Positions 1-7,735 of a stretch of 64,000 nucleotides of DNA are shown piece by piece. Position numbers and translations under genes: made by a program. The stretch covers positions 744,001-808,000 of the forward strand of contig NZ_CP049366.1 in assembly GCF_014058425.1 (NCBI RefSeq). The letters run 5' to 3'. Source of the DNA: Companilactobacillus pabuli (GTDB lineage: Bacteria; Bacillota; Bacilli; Lactobacillales; Lactobacillaceae). The notes under the pieces were generated by a model that ran no database searches, was not told the DNA's origin, and worked only from the letters and a program-made list of their open reading frames with translations. Positions within the stretch are counted from its first letter, which is position 1. Every line of letters begins with the position of its first letter.

Positions 1-117
1 TTCAAAAACTTCATCCTTTGTCGGTGCCGCAGCCTGGATTGTTAATGGTTGATTAATTAGTCCTAAAGTAAGTATGAATGCTAGAAAAAATAAAAATTTT
101 ACAGTAAATAATTTCAT
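1..117 (-). CDS. N-terminal part of a secreted protein, cut by the window edge
   Basis: Reading leftward from an ATG at 117 there are 39 open codons with no stop. The N-terminus is a textbook signal peptide: two charged residues near the start, a hydrophobic stretch (FLFFLAFILTLGLI), then QAAAP, where signal peptidase would cut after an Ala. A GGGGGTGT SD sits a few bases upstream of the ATG. The mature part lies outside the window, so the function cannot be told. It could be a cell-wall hydrolase or any exported protein. Confidence 0.75.
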   Translation of the reverse strand, partial: MKLFTVKFLFFLAFILTLGLINQPLTIQAAAPTKDEVFE

Positions 118-216
118 TAAGACACCCCCAAAGAAGACAAACATGATTATACGTGTAAACGGTAATATTAAAATAATAATATCACGAATTAGGGATAAAT
201 GTCTTATTTTATGCAA

Positions 217-249
217 TTAAAAAATCCCACCGTTAACTTTGGTGAGATT
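217..249 (-). terminator. Intrinsic terminator of the arsR-OYE-DJ-1 operon
   Basis: The arms at 223-231 and 241-249 pair over 9 bp with one G-U pair. On the minus strand the hairpin is followed by a T-rich tract. The stem overlaps the stop codon of the DJ-1-like gene. Confidence 0.75.
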
Positions 250-925
250 TATTTTTAGCCATAATTAATTTTTTAGCAACCGCACGAGCAGAAAATGGAT
301 TTTGACCAGTGATCAATTGTCCATCTTGAATAGCAAATTCTTTATAAGCTCGTTTCTTTTGAAAATTAGCTCCATGTAATTTGGCAACATCTTCATTCAA
401 AAAAGGAACGACTTTTCTTTTTCCAGCAAGGATTTCTTCGGCAGTCGTGAAACCAGTTATTTTTTTGCCGGCGATTAAGTAATTACCTGAGTCATCTTTG
501 ATATTTAGTAGTCCAGCAATACCGTGACAGACCGAAGTTACGAAGCCACCTTGTTGGTAAATCTCGTTAGTGATTTTTTGCAATTTTTGATTGGTAGGAA
601 AGTCCCACATTACACCGTGACCGCCAGTATAATAAATAGCTTGATAATCTTTGGGATTGATTTCTTCAGGTTTTAATGAATTAGTTAAAGCTCGTTGTTG
701 AAAATCAGAACTACTATAAATATCCATAGTAGATTTGTCGGTATATTTGAAACTGCGGGGATCTAGGGGAACGAAACCACCTTTGGGACTAACGTAATCA
801 ACTGAAAAGCCCGCTTTAGTAACTTCGTCGACAAATTCGGTAGCTTCACCTAACCAGAGTCCGGTGGCTTGTTGTGTACCTAAATATTTAATTGTATTTG
901 TTAGAACAACTAAGATCTTTTTCAT
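233..925 (-). CDS. DJ-1/PfpI superfamily protein (Hsp31-like, class I amidotransferase fold)
   Basis: This 230-aa protein carries the nucleophile elbow SVCHG with Cys133-His134 and an early acidic residue, Glu27 in LGEATEF, as in Hsp31/DJ-1 enzymes. Relatives act as glutathione-independent glyoxalases or deglycases on methylglyoxal, or as stress chaperones. There is no signal peptide, so it should be cytosolic. It is the last gene of a three-gene operon: its ATG lies 3 bp after the stop of the OYE gene. The company of an OYE and an ArsR repressor suggests a response to reactive carbonyl or electrophile stress, which is inference. The exact substrate cannot be read from the sequence. Confidence 0.85.
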   Translation of the reverse strand: MKKILVVLTNTIKYLGTQQATGLWLGEATEFVDEVTKAGFSVDYVSPKGGFVPLDPRSFKYTDKSTMDIYSSSDFQQRALTNSLKPEEINPKDYQAIYYTGGHGVMWDFPTNQKLQKITNEIYQQGGFVTSVCHGIAGLLNIKDDSGNYLIAGKKITGFTTAEEILAGKRKVVPFLNEDVAKLHGANFQKKRAYKEFAIQDGQLITGQNPFSARAVAKKLIMAKNKSHQS

Positions 926-928
926 GAT

Positions 929-2143
929 TTACTCCTTATTCCGTTGTGGCATTAAAGCAGATATTCCTTGGTGTCTGAGAGAAAATAGTAGAGCGCCCCA
1001 AGCATTGGTAGTGGGTTGAACTTTTTTACCTTCTGCGATTCGTGACATTTGTTGTTGATAGAAACTTAACCCAATCAAAGAACCGACTTTTTTATCCAAT
1101 TTTTTTGAACCAGTAGTCAGATGATTTAGTTTTACAGAAGTAAAGTTACCCCATTTGAGCTGATTGGGCAAGTCAGGGACCATAACTAATGGGCGAGCGA
1201 GTCCGATAAAATCAGTCTCGTTATTTTGGATGGCAGATTCCATACCGTTAGCCGTATTAAAACCACCAGTAACGATAATAGGCGTTTTGATTGTCTGTTT
1301 AACTTTTTGAGCGTAGTCGATGAAGAAAGCACCTTTGCCGATTCCTTGCATTTTCGGATTTTCGTAGTTACCACCAGATATTTCTATCAAGTCGATACCC
1401 AGTTGATCCATTTTTTGAATTACTTTGAGTGAGTCCTCTTCAGAAAAACCGTCAGGGCGAAAATCAGATGAATTGATTTTTAATGCTATAGGGAAGTTGC
1501 GACCAACCTTTTCACGGATGCCTTGATAGATTTCGGTGATGACACGCATGCGGTTTTCTAGAGAACCACCGTATTCGTCACTTCTCTGATTATCGTGTGG
1601 TGAAAGAAATTGGTTGAGTAAATATCCATGAGCAGCGTGAATTTCTACTCCGGAAAAACCAGTTTGCTGAGCGATTACTGCAGCATCAACAAACTTAGCA
1701 ATGATTTGTTTTATTTCTGCATGGCTCAAAGCTCTAGGTGAATTAAAGGCAAAACTATTTGACCCTGTCATGGGAACAGCACTAGGTGCGACTGGTTGTT
1801 TAGTAATAGTTTTGGGAGATTGTTTTCCAGGATGATTTAATTGCAGAAAAATTTTGGTATCATTAGTGGTTCCAGCCTGAGCCCATTTTTTTAATAGGTC
1901 ATAATTTTGATTGTGATCAACAACGATGTTTCCAAATTCACCACGGGCGTTACGATCAACCATCACGTTTCCAGTAATGAGTAGACCAGTCCCACCATTA
2001 GCCCAAGCTTGATAGAGTGAAATAGTTTGTTCTGTTGGTTGATATTTTGAATCGCCTAAAGTCTCACTCATGGCAGCCTTTACGAAACGATTCTTGATGG
2101 TAGTATTAGTTTTTAAAGTTAAGGAATCAAATATAGTAGTCAT
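929..2143 (-). CDS. Old Yellow Enzyme family NADH:flavin oxidoreductase
   Basis: This 404-aa protein has the FMN TIM-barrel hallmarks of the OYE family: an N-terminal NRFVKAAMSE segment, the LQLNHPG strand, and the active-site/FMN segment IHAAHGYLLNQFLSP followed by RSDEYGG. Such enzymes reduce activated C=C bonds of enones, nitro compounds or quinones with NAD(P)H. The protein is somewhat longer than YqjM-type OYEs, and about 40 C-terminal residues have no obvious motif. It is the middle gene of the arsR-OYE-DJ-1 operon, with AGGAG a few bases before the ATG. A 16-bp palindrome lies 20 bp upstream of the start, inside the arsR-OYE gap. Confidence 0.9.
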   Translation of the reverse strand: MTTIFDSLTLKTNTTIKNRFVKAAMSETLGDSKYQPTEQTISLYQAWANGGTGLLITGNVMVDRNARGEFGNIVVDHNQNYDLLKKWAQAGTTNDTKIFLQLNHPGKQSPKTITKQPVAPSAVPMTGSNSFAFNSPRALSHAEIKQIIAKFVDAAVIAQQTGFSGVEIHAAHGYLLNQFLSPHDNQRSDEYGGSLENRMRVITEIYQGIREKVGRNFPIALKINSSDFRPDGFSEEDSLKVIQKMDQLGIDLIEISGGNYENPKMQGIGKGAFFIDYAQKVKQTIKTPIIVTGGFNTANGMESAIQNNETDFIGLARPLVMVPDLPNQLKWGNFTSVKLNHLTTGSKKLDKKVGSLIGLSFYQQQMSRIAEGKKVQPTTNAWGALLFSLRHQGISALMPQRNKE

Positions 2144-2162
2144 AGTATTCTCCTGATTATAG

Positions 2163-2178
2163 GTTTAAACATTTAAAC
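2163..2178. promoter_or_regulatory. Palindromic operator between arsR and the OYE gene
   Basis: The sequence is GTTTAAA-CA-TTTAAAC, two perfect 7-bp arms with a 2-bp centre. The same site, including its flanks AGG and GT, recurs inverted at 2533-2548 before arsR. A TATAAT on the minus strand lies directly beside it (2156-2161). If that hexamer is used, the transcript would start almost at the OYE ribosome site, so an internal promoter here is uncertain. Confidence 0.7.
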
Positions 2179-2204
2179 GTAAAAAGCAAAAAATAAATTT
2201 CATC

Positions 2205-2513
2205 TTATTTGGATGAAATACTTTTTTCTAGAGAGATAGTCAATTCTTTTAACAATTGTACAGTGTCATCTAAGGAAACACGATAAAATCTTTTCTTGCC
2301 AACTTTATTCACAGCAATAACTTTGGCATCTAGCATTAATTTGAGATGATGTGAAACGGCTGGACGGGATAGGTTTAACTGATCGGTGATTTGATTGACA
2401 GTCAATTCTTTGTTTTTACACAGTAGTAAAATGATTTTTTGTCGATTCTCATCTTGAAAGATAGAAAAAATCGGCATACCTTTTTTAAAAAGATTCATAG
2501 TTTCTTCAGCCAT
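2205..2513 (-). CDS. ArsR-family winged-helix repressor
   Basis: This 102-aa protein has the ArsR/SmtB fold: helices leading into TVNQITDQLNLSRPAVSHHLKLM (helix-turn-helix, about residues 37-60) and a beta-wing around KVGKKRFYRV. It has only one Cys (in LLCKN) and lacks the CxC metal motif of arsenic or cadmium sensors, so it is probably not a classic metal sensor. AAAGGAG precedes the ATG by 7 bases. It heads the operon with OYE and DJ-1, and the palindrome at 2533-2548 overlies its own transcription start region, which points to autoregulation. Confidence 0.88.
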   Translation of the reverse strand: MAEETMNLFKKGMPIFSIFQDENRQKIILLLCKNKELTVNQITDQLNLSRPAVSHHLKLMLDAKVIAVNKVGKKRFYRVSLDDTVQLLKELTISLEKSISSK

Positions 2514-2532
2514 GATATTTCTCCTTTAATAC

Positions 2533-2548
2533 GTTTAAATGTTTAAAC
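2533..2548. promoter_or_regulatory. Palindromic operator upstream of arsR
   Basis: GTTTAAA-TG-TTTAAAC is the reverse complement of the site at 2163-2178, and identity extends to 20 bp with flanks. It begins 2 bp downstream of the arsR -10 hexamer, where a bound repressor would block RNA polymerase. It is most likely the ArsR binding site (inference). Confidence 0.75.
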
Positions 2549-2550
2549 CT

Positions 2551-2579
2551 ATAATAATGACTCTTGAGAAAAAAGTCAA
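2551..2579 (-). promoter_or_regulatory. Promoter of the arsR-OYE-DJ-1 operon
   Basis: On the minus strand TTGACT (2574-2579) is followed by a 17-bp spacer and TATTAT (2551-2556), a good sigma-A promoter. It lies immediately next to the glyA terminator. Confidence 0.8.
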
Positions 2580-2580
2580 C

Positions 2581-2603
2581 AAAAAAACAGAGCCTAAGCT
2601 CTG
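2581..2603 (-). terminator. Terminator of glyA
   Basis: CAGAGC (2588-2593) and GCTCTG (2598-2603) form a 6-bp GC-rich stem with a 4-base loop, followed on the minus strand by seven T residues. Confidence 0.85.
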
Positions 2604-2615
2604 CTTGAGTAATTA

Positions 2616-3854
2616 TTATTTGATAGGATGCTTGTCAGTTAAGGCTTTAGTACGTGCATCTAATTCTTGTAATTTTTCAGGATTGTCGTGGTATTTAATA
2701 GCGTCAACGATGATGTGAGCTACCTCTTCACAGTCTTTTTCGTCAAAGCCTCTTGAAGTAACAGCAGGAGAGCCTAGACGTAAACCAGAAGTATATTTTG
2801 GAGGCAATGGATCATTTGGGATAGCTTCCTTATTAGTTGTGATATGAATAGAATCTAGTAAGTTTTGTACTTCCATACCATTCAAATCACAATCTGTTAA
2901 GACAACGTTTAGCAAGTGATTGTCAGTACCACCAGTTAAAACGGAAAGGTTGTCAGCAGCATCGATAACTTTAGCCATTGCAGCAGCGTTTTTAACAACT
3001 TGTTCCATGTAAGTTTTGAATTCTGGTTGAAGATCTTCACCAAAAGCAACAGCTTTACCAGCAATAACGTGTTCAAGTGGGCCACCTTGTGTGCCTGGGA
3101 AGACAGCTGAGTTAAGTTTCTTACCCAATTCAGCATTAGCAAGAATCATACCACCACGAGGTCCTCTTAAAGTTTTGTGGGTAGTAGTAGTAACAATATC
3201 AGCAACTCCAACTGGAGTAGGGTGTAAACCAACAGCAACTAGTCCAGCAATGTGGGCCATGTCGACCATCAAATATGCACCAACAGAGTCAGCAATTGCT
3301 CTGAATTTCTTGAAGTCGATGATACGACTGTAAGCAGAAGCACCGGCAACAATCAAGTGTGGTTTAACTTCTTCAGCGATTCTTTGAACATCATCATAAT
3401 CAATCAAACCTTCATCGTTAACGCCGTATGAGAAGAAATCATAAATCTTACCAGAAAAATTAACCTTTGAGCCGTGAGTCAAGTGACCACCAGCATTAAG
3501 ATCCATACCTAAAACTCGGTCTCCTGGTTTTAGAACGGCTTGATAAGCAGCAGCATTAGCTTGTGAACCTGAATGAGGTTGAACATTAACGTATTCAGCA
3601 TTGAAAAGTTTCTTGGCACGGTCAATTGCGATTTGTTCGATACCGTCGATATATTCGCAACCACCATAGTAGCGGTGCCCAGGATAACCTTCAGCATATT
3701 TATTAGTCAAAACTGATCCTTGAGCTTTTCTAACATTGTCAGAAACGATATTTTCAGAAGCAATCAACTCAATATTTCTATTTTGTCGTTGTTCTTCCTT
3801 ATTAATTAGATCGAATACTTCTTTATCACCTGTACTATATTGCACTACGACCAT
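2616..3854 (-). CDS. glyA: Serine hydroxymethyltransferase
   Basis: GlyA converts serine and tetrahydrofolate to glycine and 5,10-methylene-THF, the main one-carbon entry for purines and thymidylate. The 412-aa length is typical. Visible motifs are the N-terminal ELIASEN segment, [10 protein letters not shown], and the PLP lysine in [14 protein letters not shown] near residue 227. The first ATG lies directly against the AGGAG SD with no gap. A GTG three codons further in (V4, at 3845) has a more normal 9-base spacing and may be the true start, giving 409 aa. The EndA-type nuclease gene ends 10 bp upstream, so the two are probably cotranscribed. Confidence 0.97.
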   Translation of the reverse strand: MVVVQYSTGDKEVFDLINKEEQRQNRNIELIASENIVSDNVRKAQGSVLTNKYAEGYPGHRYYGGCEYIDGIEQIAIDRAKKLFNAEYVNVQPHSGSQANAAAYQAVLKPGDRVLGMDLNAGGHLTHGSKVNFSGKIYDFFSYGVNDEGLIDYDDVQRIAEEVKPHLIVAGASAYSRIIDFKKFRAIADSVGAYLMVDMAHIAGLVAVGLHPTPVGVADIVTTTTHKTLRGPRGGMILANAELGKKLNSAVFPGTQGGPLEHVIAGKAVAFGEDLQPEFKTYMEQVVKNAAAMAKVIDAADNLSVLTGGTDNHLLNVVLTDCDLNGMEVQNLLDSIHITTNKEAIPNDPLPPKYTSGLRLGSPAVTSRGFDEKDCEEVAHIIVDAIKYHDNPEKLQELDARTKALTDKHPIK

Positions 3855-3864
3855 CTCCTAATCA

Positions 3865-4668
3865 TTAATTATTATTAACTACGCTGGTACCATCACTATA
3901 ATTAATCTTCACACCTGTTTCAACATTAAAGATGTATACGTTAAAAGATACTTGATGATCTGGCTGTCCATTGCTAGACAAGGACTCAGCCATCATTTGA
4001 ACGCCACGAGCAACTAATTCATTGCCACGATATATCGGTTTGACACGATACCTAATAAAATTATTAGGATTTTGTTTAAGATAGTAGGCAATATCGTTTT
4101 CATGTTTAAGCATTTCGGGTGAATTCAAAGAACGAGTACCGGTCATCAAATTTTTGGGATTGTTGTTTTGCCCAGTCAATTGATAACCAATTAAGTGTGA
4201 ACGATTATATAGCCAACCACCTTTGATCCGCTTATTGTGCCAACCAGTTGGGTTAACATAGAGAGCTTCACGTTTGGCAGTAGGCATCAGACTTTTACTT
4301 AATAAAGCATCTGCTTGGATGGCTCGGTTTAAATTGTCTAAATCAGCAAATTTTTGCCAAGGACCATTCGAAACAGTTAATTCGGATTTTGTGAAAGTAG
4401 GCGTATTGTTATTAACTTCTACTTCTTGAGTACCTTGATAATTCAAGTTAGCCAAATCAGAATCGGCAGTGGTAGTTTTTTCAACCTGTTTAGGATTATC
4501 GCCACTACTTAAGTTTCCTTGGTAGGACTGATAAACTCCTGAACCACCAGCAATAACTAAGATTATTCCCAAAGATACTAACTTTTTTTGGACTCGCTTT
4601 TTAGGTCTGATCATAAAAGCTGTAAATAAAACGATCAAGCCTATGACAATGAGTAATAACATATACAT
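3865..4668 (-). CDS. DNA/RNA non-specific endonuclease, EndA type, membrane-anchored
   Basis: The N-terminus has two hydrophobic segments (residues 2-18 and about 31-45), so the protein is membrane-anchored or exported. The nuclease domain lies at residues 100-250. The motif NRSHLI (His158) matches the DRGH-type general-base motif of the beta-beta-alpha Me nucleases, and downstream NLMTGTRSLN supplies the metal-ligand Asn. It resembles streptococcal EndA, which degrades DNA outside the cell. In pneumococcus endA lies next to murA and epuA. Here epuA is 32 kb away beside mbl. GAGGGG precedes the ATG by about 8 bases. The role (DNA scavenging or uptake) is inference. Confidence 0.85.
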   Translation of the reverse strand: MYMLLLIVIGLIVLFTAFMIRPKKRVQKKLVSLGIILVIAGGSGVYQSYQGNLSSGDNPKQVEKTTTADSDLANLNYQGTQEVEVNNNTPTFTKSELTVSNGPWQKFADLDNLNRAIQADALLSKSLMPTAKREALYVNPTGWHNKRIKGGWLYNRSHLIGYQLTGQNNNPKNLMTGTRSLNSPEMLKHENDIAYYLKQNPNNFIRYRVKPIYRGNELVARGVQMMAESLSSNGQPDHQVSFNVYIFNVETGVKINYSDGTSVVNNN

Positions 4669-4734
4669 AAAAAAATTCCCCTCACTATGAAGACCTCTTC
4701 AATCTCCAAATATGATTCTATCATAGATTTTCAG

Positions 4735-4752
4735 AAATATTGAACAATATTT
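4735..4752. repeat. Perfect AT-rich palindrome upstream of the EndA-type gene
   Basis: AAATATTG-AA-CAATATTT has two 8-bp arms. It lies about 70 bp before the nuclease ATG, a few bases upstream of a minus-strand TATGATAGAAT that could be an extended -10. It could be an operator, but nothing ties it to a particular regulator. Confidence 0.45.
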
Positions 4753-4798
4753 GCATTAACAACAAATTTAATTCGGAAATAACGGATAAAAAATAAAA

Positions 4799-4824
4799 AA
4801 GAAGTTGAAATCAATCAACTTCTT
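4799..4824 (-). terminator. Terminator of lemA-htpX
   Basis: AAGAAGTTGA (4799-4808) pairs perfectly with TCAACTTCTT (4815-4824). On the minus strand a T-rich tract follows. The stem overlaps the htpX stop codon. Confidence 0.85.
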
Positions 4825-5731
4825 ACTGAAAAGTTTTCTTTAAGGCTTCAATACGTTTGTCCAAAGGTGGGTGAGTATCAAATAGGCCTGCAAAATGTTT
4901 CTTCTTATTAGGATCATCGATATAAAGAGCCGCTGAAGCATCATCAACTCGTTTCATTGGTTTGGTACTTTGTTCTAGTTTTTCTAGAGCATTGATCAAT
5001 CCTTGAGGATTTCTAGTTAATTCAGCACCCGAAACATCAGCCAAATATTCACGATTTCTCGAAATTGCCATTTGAACTAAAGTAGCTATCATTGGTCCAA
5101 TGATTGCAAAGATTAGACCGACCAACCAAAGAACTAGACGAATGGCACCAGAATTATTGTTGTCACGGTCGTCGTCATTCATTGGAATCCACCAGCGGTA
5201 AGCATTGCCGATAATGGAGCAAATTAAGATGATAGCAGATGATAAAGCAACTGAAATAGTCGAAACACGAATATCGTAGTTTCTCACATGTGAAATCTCA
5301 TGAGCTAAAACACCCTCTAATTCTTCACGATTCATCATCTCGTACAGCCCACTAGTTACAGCGACGGCTGAATGTTCTGGATCACGACCAGTTGCAAAAG
5401 CATTTGGGCTAGGGTCATCGATAATATAAATCTCTGGCAATGGGATGTCAGCGACCATCGACAAATCTTCAACAATGTGCCAAAGATCAGGTGCGTCCTT
5501 AGCTGAGTTAAGTTTTTTAGCACCATTCATTTGCATCACGATACTAGTGGATTGAAAGTAGGTTATCAGTGTATAAACGACCGCAATAATTACCGCTATA
5601 ACGATACCAGAGTAAATATTGCCAAAGAAGTAAGCACCGATAAAACTGCCTAGAGCAGCCAATATCAAAAAGAAGATAAAAAATATCAAGTAGGTTTTAC
5701 GTTTGTTACGGTCAATCTGTTCATAAATCAT
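4823..5731 (-). CDS. htpX: Membrane zinc metalloprotease HtpX
   Basis: HtpX is a membrane-bound M48 protease that degrades misfolded membrane proteins. The 302-aa protein has two N-terminal membrane segments (about residues 14-34 and 40-60), the zinc motif HEISH at 144-148, two further membrane segments around 155-175 and 195-220, and the third zinc ligand in NREYLAD near residue 228. It is 12 bp downstream of lemA, the usual pairing in lactic acid bacteria. Confidence 0.95.
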   Translation of the reverse strand: MIYEQIDRNKRKTYLIFFIFFLILAALGSFIGAYFFGNIYSGIVIAVIIAVVYTLITYFQSTSIVMQMNGAKKLNSAKDAPDLWHIVEDLSMVADIPLPEIYIIDDPSPNAFATGRDPEHSAVAVTSGLYEMMNREELEGVLAHEISHVRNYDIRVSTISVALSSAIILICSIIGNAYRWWIPMNDDDRDNNNSGAIRLVLWLVGLIFAIIGPMIATLVQMAISRNREYLADVSGAELTRNPQGLINALEKLEQSTKPMKRVDDASAALYIDDPNKKKHFAGLFDTHPPLDKRIEALKKTFQ

Positions 5732-5743
5732 TGTGACCCTCGA

Positions 5744-6292
5744 CTAAAATTTAACTTTAGGAGCGGCTTTATCAGCGTCAGGGATTTGTAAGAAGTTCAT
5801 TTCCTTGAATCCATGAATTCCTGCAATGATATTACGTGGAAAAGTTTGAATTGCGGTATCGTAAGCCTGAACTTGACTATTGTAAGCTTGACGTGCATAT
5901 GAAACTTTATTTTCAGTATTAGATAGTTCTTCCATTAATTGAGAGAACTCTTGATTAGCTTTTAGATCAGGATAGTTTTCTGCCAAAGCGAAGACTTGTC
6001 TCAAAGCACCACTCAAAGCGCTGTCGGCTTCAACCTTGTCTTGTAAAGAGTCAGCAGTATTAACGTTGTTTCTTAATTGAATAACGTTGGCTAAAGTTTC
6101 CTTTTCATGTTTAGCATAACCCTTAACAGTTTCTACTAAGTTGGGAATTAAGTCAGTCCGACGTTTTAATTGAACATCGATTTGAGAACTGAATTCTTGA
6201 GCACGATTGCGATATTTAACTAGACTGTTGTACATGCCAGCATAAATAGCAATTAGTAAGATAATAACAACGATAATTATTATAGTTTTCAT
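5744..6292 (-). CDS. lemA: LemA family membrane protein
   Basis: This 182-aa protein has one N-terminal membrane helix (residues 3-20) followed by the LemA helical domain: YNSLVKYRNRAQEFSSQIDVQLKRR, then DLIPNLVETVKGYA. The bulk is predicted outside or on the membrane surface. Its biochemical role is not settled. The tight pairing with htpX is conserved in Firmicutes and suggests a shared envelope quality-control job. Confidence 0.93.
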   Translation of the reverse strand: MKTIIIIVVIILLIAIYAGMYNSLVKYRNRAQEFSSQIDVQLKRRTDLIPNLVETVKGYAKHEKETLANVIQLRNNVNTADSLQDKVEADSALSGALRQVFALAENYPDLKANQEFSQLMEELSNTENKVSYARQAYNSQVQAYDTAIQTFPRNIIAGIHGFKEMNFLQIPDADKAAPKVKF

Positions 6293-6455
6293 TTAAATCT
6301 CCTTCTTTTCTTATTGAATCCATTTTACCATATCGAATATTTTCTAGTCTTCAACAAGCAATATTAATGAGTTTATTAGTATTCCTTTTTCAGAAAGTAT
6401 TTTATAATTATGAATTGAGGAAGGTTTCTAGGCAGGTTTCACAGGTGTGTATATT

Positions 6456-7532
6456 ATGAAAAAAAATATTTTAGTTCTTTTTATGCTTTTGGCAATTGCT
6501 TTAGGAGCATTTCCTGAAACTGTTTTAGCAGAGTCGACCGATTCAACAGCCGATAGTGAATTTAATCAAAAAATTGATAGTCTATTAGACCAGAAAGGAT
6601 ATTCTGGAACCTTATTGGTTGTAAAAAATGGCAAACCGGTTTATCAGACTAGCCGAGGTTTTGCCAATTACGCTGATGGCGTCGATAATGACAAGGATAC
6701 GACTTATGAAATTGATTCAGTACAAAAATCAATGACTGCAGCCATGATCATGAAACAAATTCAAAATGGTAAATTGAAGTTGAGCGATAAGTTGGCCAAG
6801 TTTTATCCACAGATTCCTGGTAGTAAGAAAATAACTATCAGACAGATGCTAGATATGACTTCTGGATTAATTTTGAAAGGCGATATTGGTCCTAGTCGTG
6901 TTCTCTCTGATGAAGACATTATTCATGAAGATATTGCTAATATTAAATTTTCCAATTTCTTGCATGGTAAGTGGGATTATCAAGCGATTAATTTTAATTT
7001 ATTGAGTGGCATTTTGGAAAAACTAACTGGCGAATCTTATCGTCAATTGTTTACTGATACTTTCGTTAAGAAACTTGATTTGGATAATACGATTTTCGCA
7101 TATGACAATGATCCTAATATTCTTAAAGCCACCGGTTATAATAATGTAGATCCATTATCATCACGACTTGACTATAAAAATGCTTTTTACACGAGAAAAT
7201 GGTTCGAATTTGATGAATTGGGTACTGGACAAATTTATATGAATGCTAGTGATTTATATAAAGTAGAGAATTACATCATGACAGGCTCTTATTTAAACAA
7301 AAAATCTCGTAAAGAATTATTTAAACCTGGCAGCGGCAGCACTTATGGTGGTGGATTGTATCATCGTAAAAATGATAACTTTGCTAATGGTTGGGGCTAC
7401 GGCTTCCAAACTGTAATGCATATTTCTAATAATGGTAAAAATGCAGTAATCGTTTTGGAAAATTATTCAAGATTAGCAGCTGATATTAAACCAGCAGCTA
7501 GGACAATTTATCAAATGGTCAATAAAAAATAA
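6456..7532 (+). CDS. Secreted beta-lactamase-fold serine hydrolase (class C / PBP-like)
   Basis: The ATG at 6456 is preferred over an in-frame GTG at 6447, because AGGTG lies about 8 bases before it and it begins a clean signal peptide (KKNILVLFMLLAIALGAFPETVLA). The 358-aa protein has the SxxK nucleophile as Ser88-Val-Gln-Lys91 and a Tyr motif around Y175-QAIN. Such proteins act as D,D-carboxypeptidases, esterases or aminopeptidases at the cell surface; the substrate is unknown. It stands alone, divergent from lemA. The leader holds repeated AGGTTTC units (6422, 6434) just before the start. Confidence 0.85.
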   Translation: MKKNILVLFMLLAIALGAFPETVLAESTDSTADSEFNQKIDSLLDQKGYSGTLLVVKNGKPVYQTSRGFANYADGVDNDKDTTYEIDSVQKSMTAAMIMKQIQNGKLKLSDKLAKFYPQIPGSKKITIRQMLDMTSGLILKGDIGPSRVLSDEDIIHEDIANIKFSNFLHGKWDYQAINFNLLSGILEKLTGESYRQLFTDTFVKKLDLDNTIFAYDNDPNILKATGYNNVDPLSSRLDYKNAFYTRKWFEFDELGTGQIYMNASDLYKVENYIMTGSYLNKKSRKELFKPGSGSTYGGGLYHRKNDNFANGWGYGFQTVMHISNNGKNAVIVLENYSRLAADIKPAARTIYQMVNKK

Positions 7533-7577
7533 AAAAATGGTAGCTATTTTTCATAAATGCCTGTATGATTATTTATG

Positions 7578-7592
7578 CAGGTAGCCTACCTG
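7578..7592. repeat. Perfect palindrome downstream of the serine hydrolase
   Basis: CAGGTAG-C-CTACCTG has two 7-bp arms around one base. It lies between the serine hydrolase stop and a strong terminator, in a 110-bp stretch without a gene. It may be an operator or part of a transcript's 3' structure. Confidence 0.5.
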
Positions 7593-7643
7593 TGAATTAA
7601 AATGACTGCTTTGCACATTCCAAAGTTTTCTGTAAAGTGGTCT

Positions 7644-7680
7644 AAAGTCCTACATCACGGATTGATGTAGGACTTTTTCT
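7644..7680 (+). terminator. Strong intrinsic terminator
   Basis: The arms at 7644-7656 and 7664-7676 pair over 13 bp without mismatch around a 7-base loop, followed by a T tract. It lies 112 bp after the serine hydrolase stop and 56 bp before the aldo/keto reductase start. Confidence 0.88.
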
Positions 7681-7735
7681 TTTGTCAATTTTCTCAATTT
7701 GTTGTAGTTTGTAAGTATTGAGGAGGATTATATTC

